Assembly (NCBI RefSeq): GCF_003049665.1
Contig: NZ_PYWM01000023.1
Coordinates: forward strand, 16,855 to 80,854
Direction of reading: 5' to 3'
DNA length: 64,000 nucleotides
From: Lysinibacillus mangiferihumi
Lineage (GTDB): Bacteria > Bacillota > Bacilli > Bacillales_A > Planococcaceae
The notes beneath the pieces were generated by a model, which was not told the origin of the DNA, searched no databases, and saw only the letters and a program-made list of their open reading frames with translations. Below, piece by piece: positions 7,089 to 16,467 of the stretch. The position numbers and the translations under genes are program-made. Each line of letters begins with the position of its first letter. Position 1 is the stretch's first letter.

Positions 7089-8030
7089 TTATAAACGTTG
7101 TAATGGATTTAGCCCAATATTGCCACCTGAAATAAGGAAGCAAACATGGTCGTTTTTTGTAATCGGTAAATTGCCTCGAAGAGCTGCTCCTATACCGATG
7201 GCAGAGGAGGGTTCAGCTAATATTTTGCCTTCTAGTAGCAATGTTTTCATCCCGTAAAGGATTGAAGCCTCGTCTACACTTACAATGTCATCAACTAATT
7301 TTTCAACAATCGGGAAGTTTCGCTCCCCAGGTTGTAAAGTTAATAGAGCATCCGCTAACGATTGTTGTTCAGCTAATAGTAATCTTTTACCAACTTGAAT
7401 ACTTTTGGAATAGCGCGGGACGACGGCTGGTTCAACACCAATGATTTTAATATGTGGTGCTAAAGATTTTACCGCAGTCGCAACACCACTTAGCAGACCA
7501 CCACCGCCAATAGGAACAACAATTGCACTGACCTGAGAGAACTGTTCTAAAATTTCTAATGCTACTGTCCCTTGCCCCGCCATAATATCGTAATCATCAT
7601 AAGGATGCACAATGGCATAACCATGTTCTAAGCTTAGGGCTTCAGTCACTTGATGTCTTTCGGCAAGCGTACATTGGACAATGCGTGCACCAAGGGCTCG
7701 TATGCCTTCGACTTTAACAGATGGCGCTGAATCGGGTAAAACGATGGTTGCTGGAATATTTAATAGTTGAGCCGCGAAAGCCACACCTTTGCCATGATTA
7801 CCGGAGGAAGCTGCTACAACGCCATGTTGTAATTGTTCAACTGACATCGACAGCAGTTTGTTAAGAGCCCCACGCAATTTAAAAGAGTTCGTTTTTTGCA
7901 TATTTTCGGCTTTTATCGAAACGTTGCAATGTAATAAATTATCGAGTCCTTGCAAGCGAATAACAGGTGTTTCATAAATAAAAGGTGCGACTTTCAGTTT
8001 GGCAGCTTGGATTTTTTCAAGCGTTAGCAT
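7089..8030 (-). CDS. Threonine/serine dehydratase (PLP fold type II)
   Basis: A 313-aa enzyme that deaminates L-threonine and/or L-serine to 2-oxobutyrate or pyruvate. It has the PLP Lys51 in NSFKLRGA, SSGNHGKG, the tetraglycine phosphate-binding loop in PIGGGGLLSG and the C-terminal ISGGNIG. It is the short catabolic type (TdcB or serine-racemase length): the C-terminal ACT-like regulatory domain of biosynthetic IlvA is absent. ATG 8030 with AGGT a few bases upstream is chosen; the long in-frame extension to 8111 reads as hydrophobic non-family sequence. Forms an operon with ridA. Serine racemase is the alternative call. Confidence 0.88.
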   Translation of the reverse strand: MLTLEKIQAAKLKVAPFIYETPVIRLQGLDNLLHCNVSIKAENMQKTNSFKLRGALNKLLSMSVEQLQHGVVAASSGNHGKGVAFAAQLLNIPATIVLPDSAPSVKVEGIRALGARIVQCTLAERHQVTEALSLEHGYAIVHPYDDYDIMAGQGTVALEILEQFSQVSAIVVPIGGGGLLSGVATAVKSLAPHIKIIGVEPAVVPRYSKSIQVGKRLLLAEQQSLADALLTLQPGERNFPIVEKLVDDIVSVDEASILYGMKTLLLEGKILAEPSSAIGIGAALRGNLPITKNDHVCFLISGGNIGLNPLQRL

Positions 8031-8134
8031 AAAGTATACCTCATTTCTTTGAACAGTTTGAAAATTCAGAAATAATAATATAAATGTAGTACTAGAGTTA
8101 ATATCTGTCAATGTTTGCTAGCATAGCACATAAA

Positions 8135-8183
8135 AAGAAACTGCAAGACGTTTGCAAATATCGCAAAAGTTTCGCAGTTTCTT
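8135..8183 (-). terminator. Terminator of the diguanylate cyclase gene
   Basis: AAGAAACTGC (8135-8144) and GCAGTTTCTT (8174-8183) form a perfect 10-bp stem, with a second inner stem TTTGC/GCAAA. On the minus strand the stem runs into TTTTT. Confidence 0.75.
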
Positions 8184-8200
8184 GTATAGAGAACCTAACA

Positions 8201-9310
8201 TTAGCATCCTTTATGAAATTCACTATTGTTGGCATGTACTACTTGATTGCCACCTAAAGCTTTCACTTCTGTAGTAACCTGTGTGGCGATAATGGCAAGT
8301 TCATCAAAGTCTACAGCGTTATCGGGACTTGAACTAATACCAATAGAAACCGTCAATGGCGTAGTTTGCCTGTCATTAATTTTAAAAGAGTGATGTGCAA
8401 TTACATGTCTTAGTTTTTCAGCATGATAGAGGGCGATAGCAGGTGGAGCATCTTTTAAAATAATATAAAACTCCTCACCAGCAACACGTGCGGCCATTCC
8501 GTTTTTCGTTTCAATATAATGATGAATAATAGTAGCGAGTTGCTTAATAATTCCATCACCAGCTAAATGGCCATACTTAATATTTATATCTTTCATATTG
8601 TCGACATCAAAATGAAGTACAGAAAAATTGTCCGTTTCTAGTACCATTTCTTGTGCAAATGATCGTATCGCCAAATTATTTGGTAGCTGTGTTAAATAGT
8701 CTTTTTCCTTAAGTCGATAAATGAGCTGTACTTTTTCACTGGTCGCTTGTAAACGTTTAATCACTGTGAAAATTGTAAAAAATGTAAAAAGAGCGTAGGC
8801 AATGAATCCTAAAATGGTCTCTATTTTCAGTATAGGTGGCAAGCAGATTGCTAGTACGAGCATTACAATAATTTCTGCCATGACACTAAAAAAATAAGTT
8901 GTTAAAGTGTGAAGTGTAATAGGCTTTTTACAAGCGACAAGGGCAAGGATAATCGAAAGAACGATTAAATTAATGTTTGATAAACTTGATATGGACAATA
9001 AAGATTGTGTAGGAATGATATAGAGACTTCCTAACCCCATGATTGCACCGCTTATAATAATTGACCACGGACCACCAATCAGCCCACTGTATAGTAGCGG
9101 TACAATATGAATGTTTATAAGCGTCCCTTGTAAAAAACGTAACGATATAGCACTTAATACAAGGCCTGTCATACCAAAAATAATGCCGACTAAAATTGGT
9201 TTAAAATCTTTGATAAATGATTTTCTTCGAGTCGGATGAGTAAATGGCCAATACGTTAAAATAATTAAAGTAAAGGTAATACAAAAGCTGACATAAATAT
9301 GAAGTAACAT
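8201..9310 (-). CDS. Membrane-bound diguanylate cyclase (5TMR-LYT-like sensor + GGDEF)
   Basis: A 369-aa protein. Residues 1 to about 190 hold five to six membrane helices with a conserved-looking IHIVPLLYSGLIGGPWSIII stretch typical of 5TMR-LYT sensor regions. Residues about 200-360 are a GGDEF domain: DYLTQLPNN, FDVDNMKDIN (metal Asp), GHLAGDGII, and an AGEEF active-site loop at 277-281 in place of GGDEF. AGEEF versions can be active, so synthesis of c-di-GMP from two GTP is likely. ATG 9310 is used, although its ribosome site is poor. It stands alone with its own terminator. The signal sensed is unknown. Confidence 0.85.
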   Translation of the reverse strand: MLLHIYVSFCITFTLIILTYWPFTHPTRRKSFIKDFKPILVGIIFGMTGLVLSAISLRFLQGTLINIHIVPLLYSGLIGGPWSIIISGAIMGLGSLYIIPTQSLLSISSLSNINLIVLSIILALVACKKPITLHTLTTYFFSVMAEIIVMLVLAICLPPILKIETILGFIAYALFTFFTIFTVIKRLQATSEKVQLIYRLKEKDYLTQLPNNLAIRSFAQEMVLETDNFSVLHFDVDNMKDINIKYGHLAGDGIIKQLATIIHHYIETKNGMAARVAGEEFYIILKDAPPAIALYHAEKLRHVIAHHSFKINDRQTTPLTVSIGISSSPDNAVDFDELAIIATQVTTEVKALGGNQVVHANNSEFHKGC

Positions 9311-9472
9311 CTATTAATAGTAGTTCCTTTCTCGAACATATATAGATAATAGTAAATCTTTTCACTTTCTTTTGCCAACGCTTGAAAACAATACGCACTT
9401 GTATCTTGAAAAAAAGCGGACATTTATCCTATAATAAAAAGGTTATAGTAAAAAGAATAAAAGGGAGCGTCC

Positions 9473-9907
9473 ATGAAGGTGAACGAAGTAAAATCGCAGG
9501 TGAACATTAAGCTCATTTCGACGATTCGTCCGATTGATGGGGAGTCCGAAACCTTGGAAATGTGGTTGGATGGGCAGCTAATCAATAAAGCTGATTCCCT
9601 ATATTTAAAATATGAAGAGATGCAGGATGACAAAACGATCCGCACGACGATGAAGTTAGACACAGAACGGGCACTTATTATGCGCGCTGGAGCAGTCAAA
9701 ATGCGCTTACCACTCAATATTTTTGAACAACAAATTGGCCATTATGAAAGTGAATTTGGTTCGATGCCACTCGTAACACAAACGAAAAACATGCTATTTA
9801 CTAGACATGAAATGCGCGGAGATTTTCATGTGCAATACGATTTATTAATGGGTGGACAAAGCGTTGGCAATTATACATTAGACATTACATTTACGGAGGT
9901 ACAATGA
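9473..9907 (+). CDS. ywiB: DUF1934 protein YwiB
   Basis: A 144-aa protein of the DUF1934 (YwiB) family with a predicted calycin-like beta-barrel; no proven activity. Recognised by its position directly before argS, as in B. subtilis, and by the alternating beta pattern ([38 protein letters not shown]). GGGAG precedes ATG 9473. The stop overlaps the start region of argS (ATGATG), so the two are translationally coupled. Confidence 0.85.
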   Translation: MKVNEVKSQVNIKLISTIRPIDGESETLEMWLDGQLINKADSLYLKYEEMQDDKTIRTTMKLDTERALIMRAGAVKMRLPLNIFEQQIGHYESEFGSMPLVTQTKNMLFTRHEMRGDFHVQYDLLMGGQSVGNYTLDITFTEVQ

Positions 9908-11574
9908 TGAACGCAGTAGAACAAGTACAACAAGCCATTAAAACGGCAATTGCGCAGGCTGTTGACAAAGCAGGCTTAGTCGAAGCTGGCACAGAGTTAA
10001 CGATACACCTTGAAACACCTAAAGATAAAGCAAACGGTGATTATGCAACAAATATTGCCATGCAATTAACGAAATTAGCGAAAAAGCCACCGCGTGCAAT
10101 TGCAGAGGCAATTTTAGAAAACCTTGAAACAGCAGGAACTGATATCGAAAAAATCGACATCGCAGGTCCTGGTTTTATGAATATAACGGTTCGTAAAGAT
10201 TTCTTAACAGGTGTTGTAATAGCTATCCTTGAACAAGGTGCTGATTATGGTCGCTCTAACGCAGGAGCTGGTGAAAAAGTGCAAGTTGAATTCGTTTCAG
10301 CAAATCCAACTGGCGACCTACACTTAGGTCATGCACGTGGAGCATCTGTAGGGGATTCATTGTGTAATGTTTTAGATATGGCTGGTTATGCAGTATCTCG
10401 TGAGTACTATATTAACGATGCTGGTAATCAAATTAATAACTTGGCTTATTCACTGGAAGCGCGCTATAAGCAAGCATTAGGCCTTGCTGCTGATATGCCT
10501 GAAGATGGCTATCATGGTCAAGATATTATCGACATTGCAGGTAAATTAGCGAGCGAGCATGGCGATTCGATTTTATCAAAACCGGATGAAGAACGTTTTG
10601 CATTTTTCCGTCAACATGGTCTTGCTTTAGAATTAGATAAATTAAAAACAGACTTAGCGAACTTCCGCGTGAATTTTGATGTGTGGTATTCTGAAACATC
10701 ATTATATGACAACGGCAAAATCGAAGTAGCATTAGATAAATTAAAAGCGAATGGTCATGTATTTGAAGAGGACGGTGCGACTTGGTTCCGTTCAACAACA
10801 TTCGGTGACGATAAAGACCGTGTCCTAATTAAAAACGATGGCTCTTTCACATATCTGACACCAGATATCGCTTACCATGAGGATAAAATTGTTCGTGGAT
10901 TCGATAAACTAATTAACATTTGGGGAGCAGACCACCACGGCTATATTCCACGTATGAAAGCGGCTATTCAAGCACTTGGCTATGACCGTGACACACTAGA
11001 AGTGGAAATTATCCAAATGGTGCAGTTATACAAAAACGGCGAGAAATTCAAAATGTCCAAACGTACAGGGAATGCTGTAACGATGCGTGAGCTTGTGGAA
11101 GAGGTTGGTCTAGATGCTGTGCGTTACTTCTTTGTGAAAACTGCTGGTGATTCACATATGGACTTTGACCTTGACTTAGCGGTTTCACAATCAAATGAAA
11201 ACCCAGTGTACTATGCACAATATGCACATGCGCGTATTTCTTCTATTTTACGTTCAGCGACGGAACAAGGCTTTGCTACTTCAACAGCAAATTTAAGCCT
11301 GTTAACTGCTGAAAAAGAGATTGATTTATTGAAAAAAATTGGTGATTTCCCGAAAGTAGTGGCGGATGCTGCAAAACACCGTACACCACACCGTATCGCT
11401 AACTATATTCAAGAAACAGCAGCTGCATTCCATAGCTTCTATAACGCTGAAAAAGTGTTAGATGCCTCAAATAAAGAGCTAACAGAAGCGCGTTTAGCAC
11501 TGATTACAGCTGTTCGTACAACGATTGCCAACGCACTACGTCTAATTGGCGTATCTGCACCAGAAAAAATGTAA
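9907..11574 (+). CDS. argS: Arginyl-tRNA synthetase
   Basis: A class Ia synthetase of 555 aa that charges tRNA-Arg. An N-terminal Add-1 domain occupies residues 1 to about 110. The HIGH-type motif HLGHARGA follows [12 protein letters not shown] near residue 135, and the KMSKS-type motif KMSKRTGN is near 382. The C-terminal anticodon-binding (DALR) helical domain covers about 430-555 and ends [12 protein letters not shown]. Two adjacent ATGs exist at 9904 and 9907; GGAGGT at 9895-9900 is better spaced for 9907. Confidence 0.97.
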   Translation: MNAVEQVQQAIKTAIAQAVDKAGLVEAGTELTIHLETPKDKANGDYATNIAMQLTKLAKKPPRAIAEAILENLETAGTDIEKIDIAGPGFMNITVRKDFLTGVVIAILEQGADYGRSNAGAGEKVQVEFVSANPTGDLHLGHARGASVGDSLCNVLDMAGYAVSREYYINDAGNQINNLAYSLEARYKQALGLAADMPEDGYHGQDIIDIAGKLASEHGDSILSKPDEERFAFFRQHGLALELDKLKTDLANFRVNFDVWYSETSLYDNGKIEVALDKLKANGHVFEEDGATWFRSTTFGDDKDRVLIKNDGSFTYLTPDIAYHEDKIVRGFDKLINIWGADHHGYIPRMKAAIQALGYDRDTLEVEIIQMVQLYKNGEKFKMSKRTGNAVTMRELVEEVGLDAVRYFFVKTAGDSHMDFDLDLAVSQSNENPVYYAQYAHARISSILRSATEQGFATSTANLSLLTAEKEIDLLKKIGDFPKVVADAAKHRTPHRIANYIQETAAAFHSFYNAEKVLDASNKELTEARLALITAVRTTIANALRLIGVSAPEKM

Positions 11575-11589
11575 TGTAAATGCTTATCA

Positions 11590-11620
11590 CCCCGACACAA
11601 TTGCATGTCGGGGTTTTTTT
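11590..11620 (+). terminator. argS terminator
   Basis: CCCCGACA (11590-11597) and TGTCGGGG (11606-11613), a perfect GC-rich stem followed by seven T. Confidence 0.95.
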
Positions 11621-11634
11621 GTTTTTACGAACGA

Positions 11635-11667
11635 AATTGTTTGAGAATTGTTTGAGTGACTGGCACT
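11635..11667 (+). repeat. Dispersed repeat, copy 3 with duplicated head
   Basis: An AATTGTTTGAG head (11635-11645) is immediately repeated in a full copy AATTGTTTGAGTGACTGGCA plus CT (11646-11667). It lies just after the argS terminator. Confidence 0.7.
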
Positions 11668-11710
11668 CCTATTTCTATTTTCATGTATAATAAAATCAAC
11701 TGAATATTAT

Positions 11711-11955
11711 AAAGGTTCTTTACTTAAGTAAAGTGAAAAGGGAAATCGGTGTAATTCCGATGCGGTCCCGCCACTGTAAGTGTGAGTTTTTTCAATGGAT
11801 GCCACTGAAAGTTATTTTGGGAAGGCATGAAAAAGCATTTGGAGCACGAGCCAGGAGACCTGCCTTTATAGAACATTACATTTCAGCCTACGAGGATAGG
11901 ATGGTGGTTTTTTTGTGCAAGCCCGCCTCTCGTTAAATGGACGAGGGCTTTTTTT
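11711..11955 (+). ncRNA. Cobalamin (adenosylcobalamin-type) riboswitch with terminator
   Basis: The hallmarks occur in order: GGGAAATCGGTGTAATTCCG, GATGCGGTCCCGCCACTGT, a CCACTG repeat and GGGAAGGC. The B12 box GAGCCAGGAGACCTGCC then ends at about 11868. Downstream, the stem AGCCCGCCTCTCGT (11920-11933) pairs with ACGAGGGCT (11941-11949) and is followed by a T-run: a terminator expression platform. High B12 should end transcription before btuF. A 67-codon frame read across the aptamer is not a gene. Confidence 0.96.
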
Positions 11956-12095
11956 ATGTTTTGTAAGGCGACTATCGATAACCATTGAAAATAAAGGTGA
12001 GCAATCCCCATATTTAATAATGACAATCAACATACTATCGATCAATCAAGTTAACAGAGCTAAAAAATGCACATACAATCTAAGGAGGATTCACA

Positions 12096-13061
12096 ATGAA
12101 AAAGTATTGGAAGATAGGATTATCAGCATTTTTGGCAATGGGTTTACTTGCAGCATGTGGAACACAACCGAAAAACGAGCAATCTGCATCAGAGCAGCAG
12201 GAGCAACAAGTAACCAAACAAGAAGAAGCAACATTTCCAGTGACAATAAAAGATGCTACTGGCAAAGATATCGTGCTAGAAGCACCGCCTGAAAAAATTG
12301 TTTCTCTTATTCCGAGTAATACAGAAATATTATTTGGGCTTGGCCTAGATGACGAAATTGTCGGCGTCAATGATTATGATGATTATCCACCGGAGGCAGC
12401 TAAAAAAGAAAAAGTCGGCAGTATGGAGTTCAATATTGAACAAATTATCGCCTTACAGCCAGATATTGTGTTTGCTCATGAATCAGGAATGGCTTCTTTA
12501 GATGGAGCGATGGAGCAGCTTGAGGCAGCAGGTGTAAAGGTATTTGTAGTGGCGAATGCAAGCGATTTTAATGAAACTTATACGACGATTGAGCAATTAG
12601 GACGCGCAACTGGTAAGTTACCGGAGGCACAAAAAATTATTGCTAATATGAAAGCCAAAGTGGAAGAAATCCAAGCGAAATTGCAAGATGTGGAACCAAA
12701 GAAAGTCTTTGTCGAAACGTCAGATGAGCCTGAAATCCACACACCTGGTAAGGATACATTTATGCAGGAAATGCTAGATATGATTCATGCTGAAAATATT
12801 GCAGCCTATACAACTGGTTGGTTCAAAATTGATGCAGAGCAAATTATTACAAAAAATCCAGATGTCATCGTTGTCACATACGATTATGTGCCAAATATTT
12901 TAACGAAAATTCCACAACGTGCAGGCTTTGATACCATTACAGCTGTAAAAAATAAAGCAATTGTACAAGTAGATGAAAATTTAACAAGTCGTCAAGGTCC
13001 GCGTTTAGCAGATGGGCTTGAAGAGTTAGCGAAAGCCGTCTATCCAGAGGCTTTCGAGTGA
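12096..13061 (+). CDS. btuF: Vitamin B12 ABC transporter, substrate-binding lipoprotein
   Basis: A 321-aa lipoprotein that captures cobalamin or cobinamide outside the membrane and delivers it to BtuC. Signal peptide with lipobox LLAAC (lipidated Cys21), then a Glu/Gln-rich linker to about residue 45. The helical-backbone binding fold of the BtuF/FecB type follows (KIVSLIPSNTEILFGLG, VNDYDDYPPEA, QIIALQPDIVF). AAGGAGG precedes ATG 12096. First gene of the riboswitch-controlled btuFCD-pduO operon and overlaps btuC by 4 bp. A ferrisiderophore binder would look similar, but the riboswitch and neighbours settle the ligand. Confidence 0.93.
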   Translation: MKKYWKIGLSAFLAMGLLAACGTQPKNEQSASEQQEQQVTKQEEATFPVTIKDATGKDIVLEAPPEKIVSLIPSNTEILFGLGLDDEIVGVNDYDDYPPEAAKKEKVGSMEFNIEQIIALQPDIVFAHESGMASLDGAMEQLEAAGVKVFVVANASDFNETYTTIEQLGRATGKLPEAQKIIANMKAKVEEIQAKLQDVEPKKVFVETSDEPEIHTPGKDTFMQEMLDMIHAENIAAYTTGWFKIDAEQIITKNPDVIVVTYDYVPNILTKIPQRAGFDTITAVKNKAIVQVDENLTSRQGPRLADGLEELAKAVYPEAFE

Positions 13062-14059
13062 GTAGAGCATTTTTAGCCTATATTACAGCCATTACGTTAC
13101 TTCTTGTTAGCATCTGGTGTGGCGTATCAATAGGCTCGGTTCATATTCCATTTGAAGTATTTTGGAATAGGGCGGCAGATGAAACAGCCGCTAATATTTT
13201 ATGGAAAATTAGGTTGCCACGCGTATTGCTGGCAGGACTTGTTGGCGCATCGTTGGCGATTGCAGGGGCAGCCTTCCAAGGATTATTAAAGAATCCATTG
13301 GCAGATCCTTATACACTAGGTGTATCTTCGGGAGCGTCAGTAGGTGCTGTGGTGACATTATTTTTTGGTATCTCGATACCGGTTGTCGGGCTGTATGCAT
13401 TACCAACGCTTAGTATGGTGGGTGCGGTATTAACAATGGTAGCTGTCATGAGCTTTGCTAGAATAGTCGACCGTGCACTGAAAATGGAAACACTTATTTT
13501 AACAGGTGTTATTTTTAGTTCTTTTTTAGGATCTCTTATATCCTTAATGATTGCATTATCAGGAGAAGAACTCCGCCAAGTGATAGGCTGGTTGCTTGGT
13601 TCAGTTTCGATGCGGGGCTGGCCCTATGTGCAAATGATTACGCCATTTGTTGTCATAGGTTCTGCTATTCTGTGGACGCAAAGACGGGAGCTCAATGTTC
13701 TATTATACGGAGAAGAACGTGCGAAGCATTTAGGTGTCAATGTAAAGCGCAGTAAATATTTAATTTTAGTAGGGGGCTCCATGCTGACTGGTGCGGCCGT
13801 TGCAGTTTCTGGCACAATTGGTTTTGTCGGTTTAGTTGTGCCACATATGACACGCATGATTTGGGGTTCGGATCACCGTCATCTATTGCCGTTATCATTT
13901 ATCAATGGCGCAACATTGCTAATTATTTGTGATTTAGTGGCGCGGACGATCATTATCCCACGGGAATTACCGATAGGCGTTATTACTGCATTTATTGGTG
14001 CTCCGGTCTTTTCTTATATTTTCTATAAGCAACGTAGAAGCAAGGGGGTACGTGTATGA
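13058..14059 (+). CDS. btuC: Vitamin B12 ABC transporter, permease
   Basis: A 333-aa membrane protein of the FecCD/BtuC family, with about ten helices, forming the dimeric B12 channel. Landmarks are KIRLPRVLLAGLVGASLAIA, GAAFQGLLKNPLADPYTLG (the coupling motif typical of the family), SGTIGFVGLVVPH and the C-terminal GVITAFIGAPVF. Starts inside the btuF stop (GTGA) and ends inside the btuD start, so translation of the three is coupled. Confidence 0.93.
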   Translation: MSRAFLAYITAITLLLVSIWCGVSIGSVHIPFEVFWNRAADETAANILWKIRLPRVLLAGLVGASLAIAGAAFQGLLKNPLADPYTLGVSSGASVGAVVTLFFGISIPVVGLYALPTLSMVGAVLTMVAVMSFARIVDRALKMETLILTGVIFSSFLGSLISLMIALSGEELRQVIGWLLGSVSMRGWPYVQMITPFVVIGSAILWTQRRELNVLLYGEERAKHLGVNVKRSKYLILVGGSMLTGAAVAVSGTIGFVGLVVPHMTRMIWGSDHRHLLPLSFINGATLLIICDLVARTIIIPRELPIGVITAFIGAPVFSYIFYKQRRSKGVRV

Positions 14060-15516
14060 TTATCGTTGAACACCTATCGGGTGGCTATGAGGACGTACCT
14101 ATCGTCAAAGATGTTAGTTTTACCGTTGAAAAGGGGAAAATCCTTGGCATTTTAGGACCGAATGGTAGTGGCAAATCGACATTATTGAAAGTCATTAGTG
14201 GCCTATTGCCTGCAACAGCAGGAACGGTTTTTTTGGATGGCAAAAATATTAAACACTATAGTCCGCGCGCGCTGGCGAAAAAGATGGCCGTCTTACCACA
14301 ATTACATGCCAATGCATTTTCAAATACCGTGCGGGAAGCGGTATCGCTCGGTCGTTATCCGCATCAAACTGGCTTTTTTTCCAATTGGTCAGAGCAGGAT
14401 GAACGAGCTGTTCAATATGCCATGGACCAAACAGGTGTAGCACGCTATGAGCATACATCGATGGAATTTCTATCGGGCGGCGAGCAACAACGGGTTTTTG
14501 TAGCGCAAGCTTTGGCGCAAACAGCAGAAGTATTATTGCTAGATGAGCCGACCAATCACTTAGATATTGCCCATCAACGTCAACTATTGGATATGGTGCG
14601 TAAGGAAGCAATCGAGTGCGGTTTAACAGTTATTATGGTGCTACATGACATGAATTTAGCCTCTCTTTATTGTGATGAATTATTGTTAATGGAGAGCGGT
14701 TCTGTGCGTGCTTTAGGTGTACCACATAAGGTGTTAATAGCTTCACAAATTGAGGATGTATATCAGGCACGGGTAACAACCTATGCCCACCCTGAAATAC
14801 CGAAACCGCAAATTACAATTATGCCATCAACCAATGAATATCAGCAACGAGCTGACATCGTAAAAGAAGATTTTCGTGTAACGCCAGATTATATTCAACT
14901 GAAATCAACGATTCCTTTAAAAACCGTTTCTTCGGCTGTTCATAATCCTGGTATAGGATGGTATGACTGTCTATTAAATCGTTCAGTGCCAGGAGATTAT
15001 GTGATTAGTGATGTTAAACAAGAAGTTGCGGACTTTTTACAAAGGGAGCATTTTTCACCGACAAGCACAGTTGTTATGTTAACGGCTGTTCCTACACAAC
15101 TGTTTGCACTTAATGAATATAGCACTGAGTTTGGGAGTGTGTTTGTTGTGGTAACAGCAGGTGTTGGCAATGCTGTAGATGTCTCTCGTACACACGAACG
15201 GCAGGATACGCCATATATTGGTACTATCAATACGTGGGTTGTCATCAATGGCTGTTTATCGGAAGAGGCATTTTTTCAAGCATTGATGACTGCAAATGAA
15301 GCTAAAACAAAGGCTTTACAATCAGAAAACATTCGGGATTATTTAACTGATACGATTGCGACTGGTACTGCGACGGATAGTTTGCTTATTGCGGCAACGC
15401 AAAAGGGTGAGGAAATGCGCTATGGTGGACCGATTACGGCTGTTGGTAAGATTATTGGTAAAGGTGTTTATGAGACGACGGTGCAAGCAATTCAAAATTA
15501 TAAAAATAAAGCATAG
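14056..15516 (+). CDS. btuD: Fused vitamin B12 ABC ATPase and adenosylcobinamide amidohydrolase
   Basis: 486 aa in two parts. Residues 1 to about 255 form an ABC ATPase: Walker A GPNGSGKST (about 34-42), signature LSGGEQQR (about 138), Walker B LLLDEPTNHLD. The C-terminal part, about 275-486, resembles CbiZ, which cleaves the nucleotide loop of incomplete corrinoids to adenosylcobyric acid for salvage (LKTVSSAVHNPGIGWYDC, FVVVTAGVGNAVDVSR, NTWVVINGCLS, TDSLLIAA). B. subtilis YvrA has the same fusion. The protein would energise import and remodel imported pseudo-corrinoids at the channel. Terminal cobamide assembly genes are not in the window. Confidence 0.92.
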   Translation: MIIVEHLSGGYEDVPIVKDVSFTVEKGKILGILGPNGSGKSTLLKVISGLLPATAGTVFLDGKNIKHYSPRALAKKMAVLPQLHANAFSNTVREAVSLGRYPHQTGFFSNWSEQDERAVQYAMDQTGVARYEHTSMEFLSGGEQQRVFVAQALAQTAEVLLLDEPTNHLDIAHQRQLLDMVRKEAIECGLTVIMVLHDMNLASLYCDELLLMESGSVRALGVPHKVLIASQIEDVYQARVTTYAHPEIPKPQITIMPSTNEYQQRADIVKEDFRVTPDYIQLKSTIPLKTVSSAVHNPGIGWYDCLLNRSVPGDYVISDVKQEVADFLQREHFSPTSTVVMLTAVPTQLFALNEYSTEFGSVFVVVTAGVGNAVDVSRTHERQDTPYIGTINTWVVINGCLSEEAFFQALMTANEAKTKALQSENIRDYLTDTIATGTATDSLLIAATQKGEEMRYGGPITAVGKIIGKGVYETTVQAIQNYKNKA

Positions 15517-15528
15517 GAGTGGAACAGG

Positions 15529-16092
15529 ATGAAACTTTACACAAAAACAGGCGATACAGGGAAAACAAGCTTAATTGGTGGGCGTGTTGACAAAGATAGT
15601 CTACGTGTGGAAACATATGGGGCAATTGATGAATTAAATTCATTTATTGGCAAGGCTGTTAGTGAATTAGATCGCGCGTTATTTAAAGATATTTTAGTGG
15701 ATTTAGAAACGATTCAACATGAGCTTTTTGATGCAGGCGGTGATTTAGCAAATGTTATGAAGGAACGTCATTATAAGTTAACGGAAGCACCGATTGAAGT
15801 ACTAGAGGCGCGTATTGATGCATTGTCTGACGAAGCGCCACCATTAGAGAAATTTATCTTACCTGGTGGAGCGCCGGCCGCTGCAACATTACACATCGCA
15901 CGTACAGTTGCACGCCGAGCAGAGCGCCAAATGGTAACACTAATGAAAGAAATTGAAGATGTACCGACTATTGTACAAAAATATTTAAATCGTTTATCAG
16001 ATTATTTATTTGCCGCAGCACGTGTTGTGAATGCGCGTTTAAACTTACCTGATATTGAATATATTCGCAGTGGCAATGTCTTTAAAAAATAA
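15529..16092 (+). CDS. pduO: PduO-type ATP:cob(I)alamin adenosyltransferase
   Basis: A 187-aa trimeric adenosyltransferase that moves the 5'-deoxyadenosyl group of ATP to cob(I)alamin, making coenzyme B12. Family signature KTGDTGKTSLIGG at residues 5-17, then VETYGAIDELNSFIG, and the ATP-site helix ARTVARRAERQM with the key Arg and Glu residues, ending LSDYLFAAARVVN. Equivalent to B. subtilis YvqK. 12 bp after btuD and the last gene of the operon; the product feeds the B12 enzyme IcmF 8 kb downstream. Confidence 0.94.
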   Translation: MKLYTKTGDTGKTSLIGGRVDKDSLRVETYGAIDELNSFIGKAVSELDRALFKDILVDLETIQHELFDAGGDLANVMKERHYKLTEAPIEVLEARIDALSDEAPPLEKFILPGGAPAAATLHIARTVARRAERQMVTLMKEIEDVPTIVQKYLNRLSDYLFAAARVVNARLNLPDIEYIRSGNVFKK

Positions 16093-16253
16093 CTTAAGTA
16101 GAGAAGAAGGCAGCAACGCATAACAGCAAATAAACAAAAGATTTGAGCCTAACGATTCGAAAAAAGAACCATTTTTAAAATAAATATTTTAAGCGGAATT
16201 TATGACGATGAATACAAGTAATTGTAAGATAAAACGATAAATTTAAATGCCAA

Positions 16254-16293
16254 AAAGCTACTCCGAAAGTAAAAATCAGGGTAGCTTTTTTTC
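16254..16293 (+). terminator. Terminator of the btu-pduO operon
   Basis: AAAAGCTAC (16254-16262) with GTAGCTTTTTTT (16281 onward): perfect stem plus T-run. Confidence 0.85.
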
Positions 16294-16341
16294 TTATAAA
16301 ATGTAAGAATATAAAATTATCAGAAATTTTTTCGTTTTATG

Positions 16342-16371
16342 TTGACTGAATGCTCACTCATTTATTAGAAT
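16342..16371 (+). promoter_or_regulatory. Promoter with FadR-type operator before fadF/etfD
   Basis: -35 TTGACT (16342-16347) and -10 TAGAAT (16366-16371), 18 bp apart. Between and overlapping them is TGAATGCTCACTCATTTA (16347-16364), close to the FadR (YsiA) operator of Bacillus, TGAATGANTANTCATTCA. Repression relieved by long-chain acyl-CoA is expected. A related inverted copy lies at 18829-18848. Confidence 0.7.
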
Positions 16372-16467
16372 GTGGATATAGTGGTGAAATGTCATACATT
16401 TAGGTTTGAGCTAGAAATATTAACACAAAGAGAGAAAATTTACGACAAACTAAAGGGGGGACCAACC

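Larger units (their letters stand above)
16093..16467 (+). other. Intergenic region between pduO and fadF/etfD
   Basis: 375 bp without a gene. It holds the pduO terminator (16254-16292) and the FadR-type promoter of the next operon (16342-16371). Apart from these I see nothing coding; a GTG at 16372 in frame with the next gene is not used, because the strong ribosome site lies at 16453-16460. Confidence 0.6.

Noticed and set aside
11733..11936. 67-codon frame over the cobalamin riboswitch
   Set aside because: It runs through the conserved aptamer and B12 box; the RNA elements explain the sequence fully.
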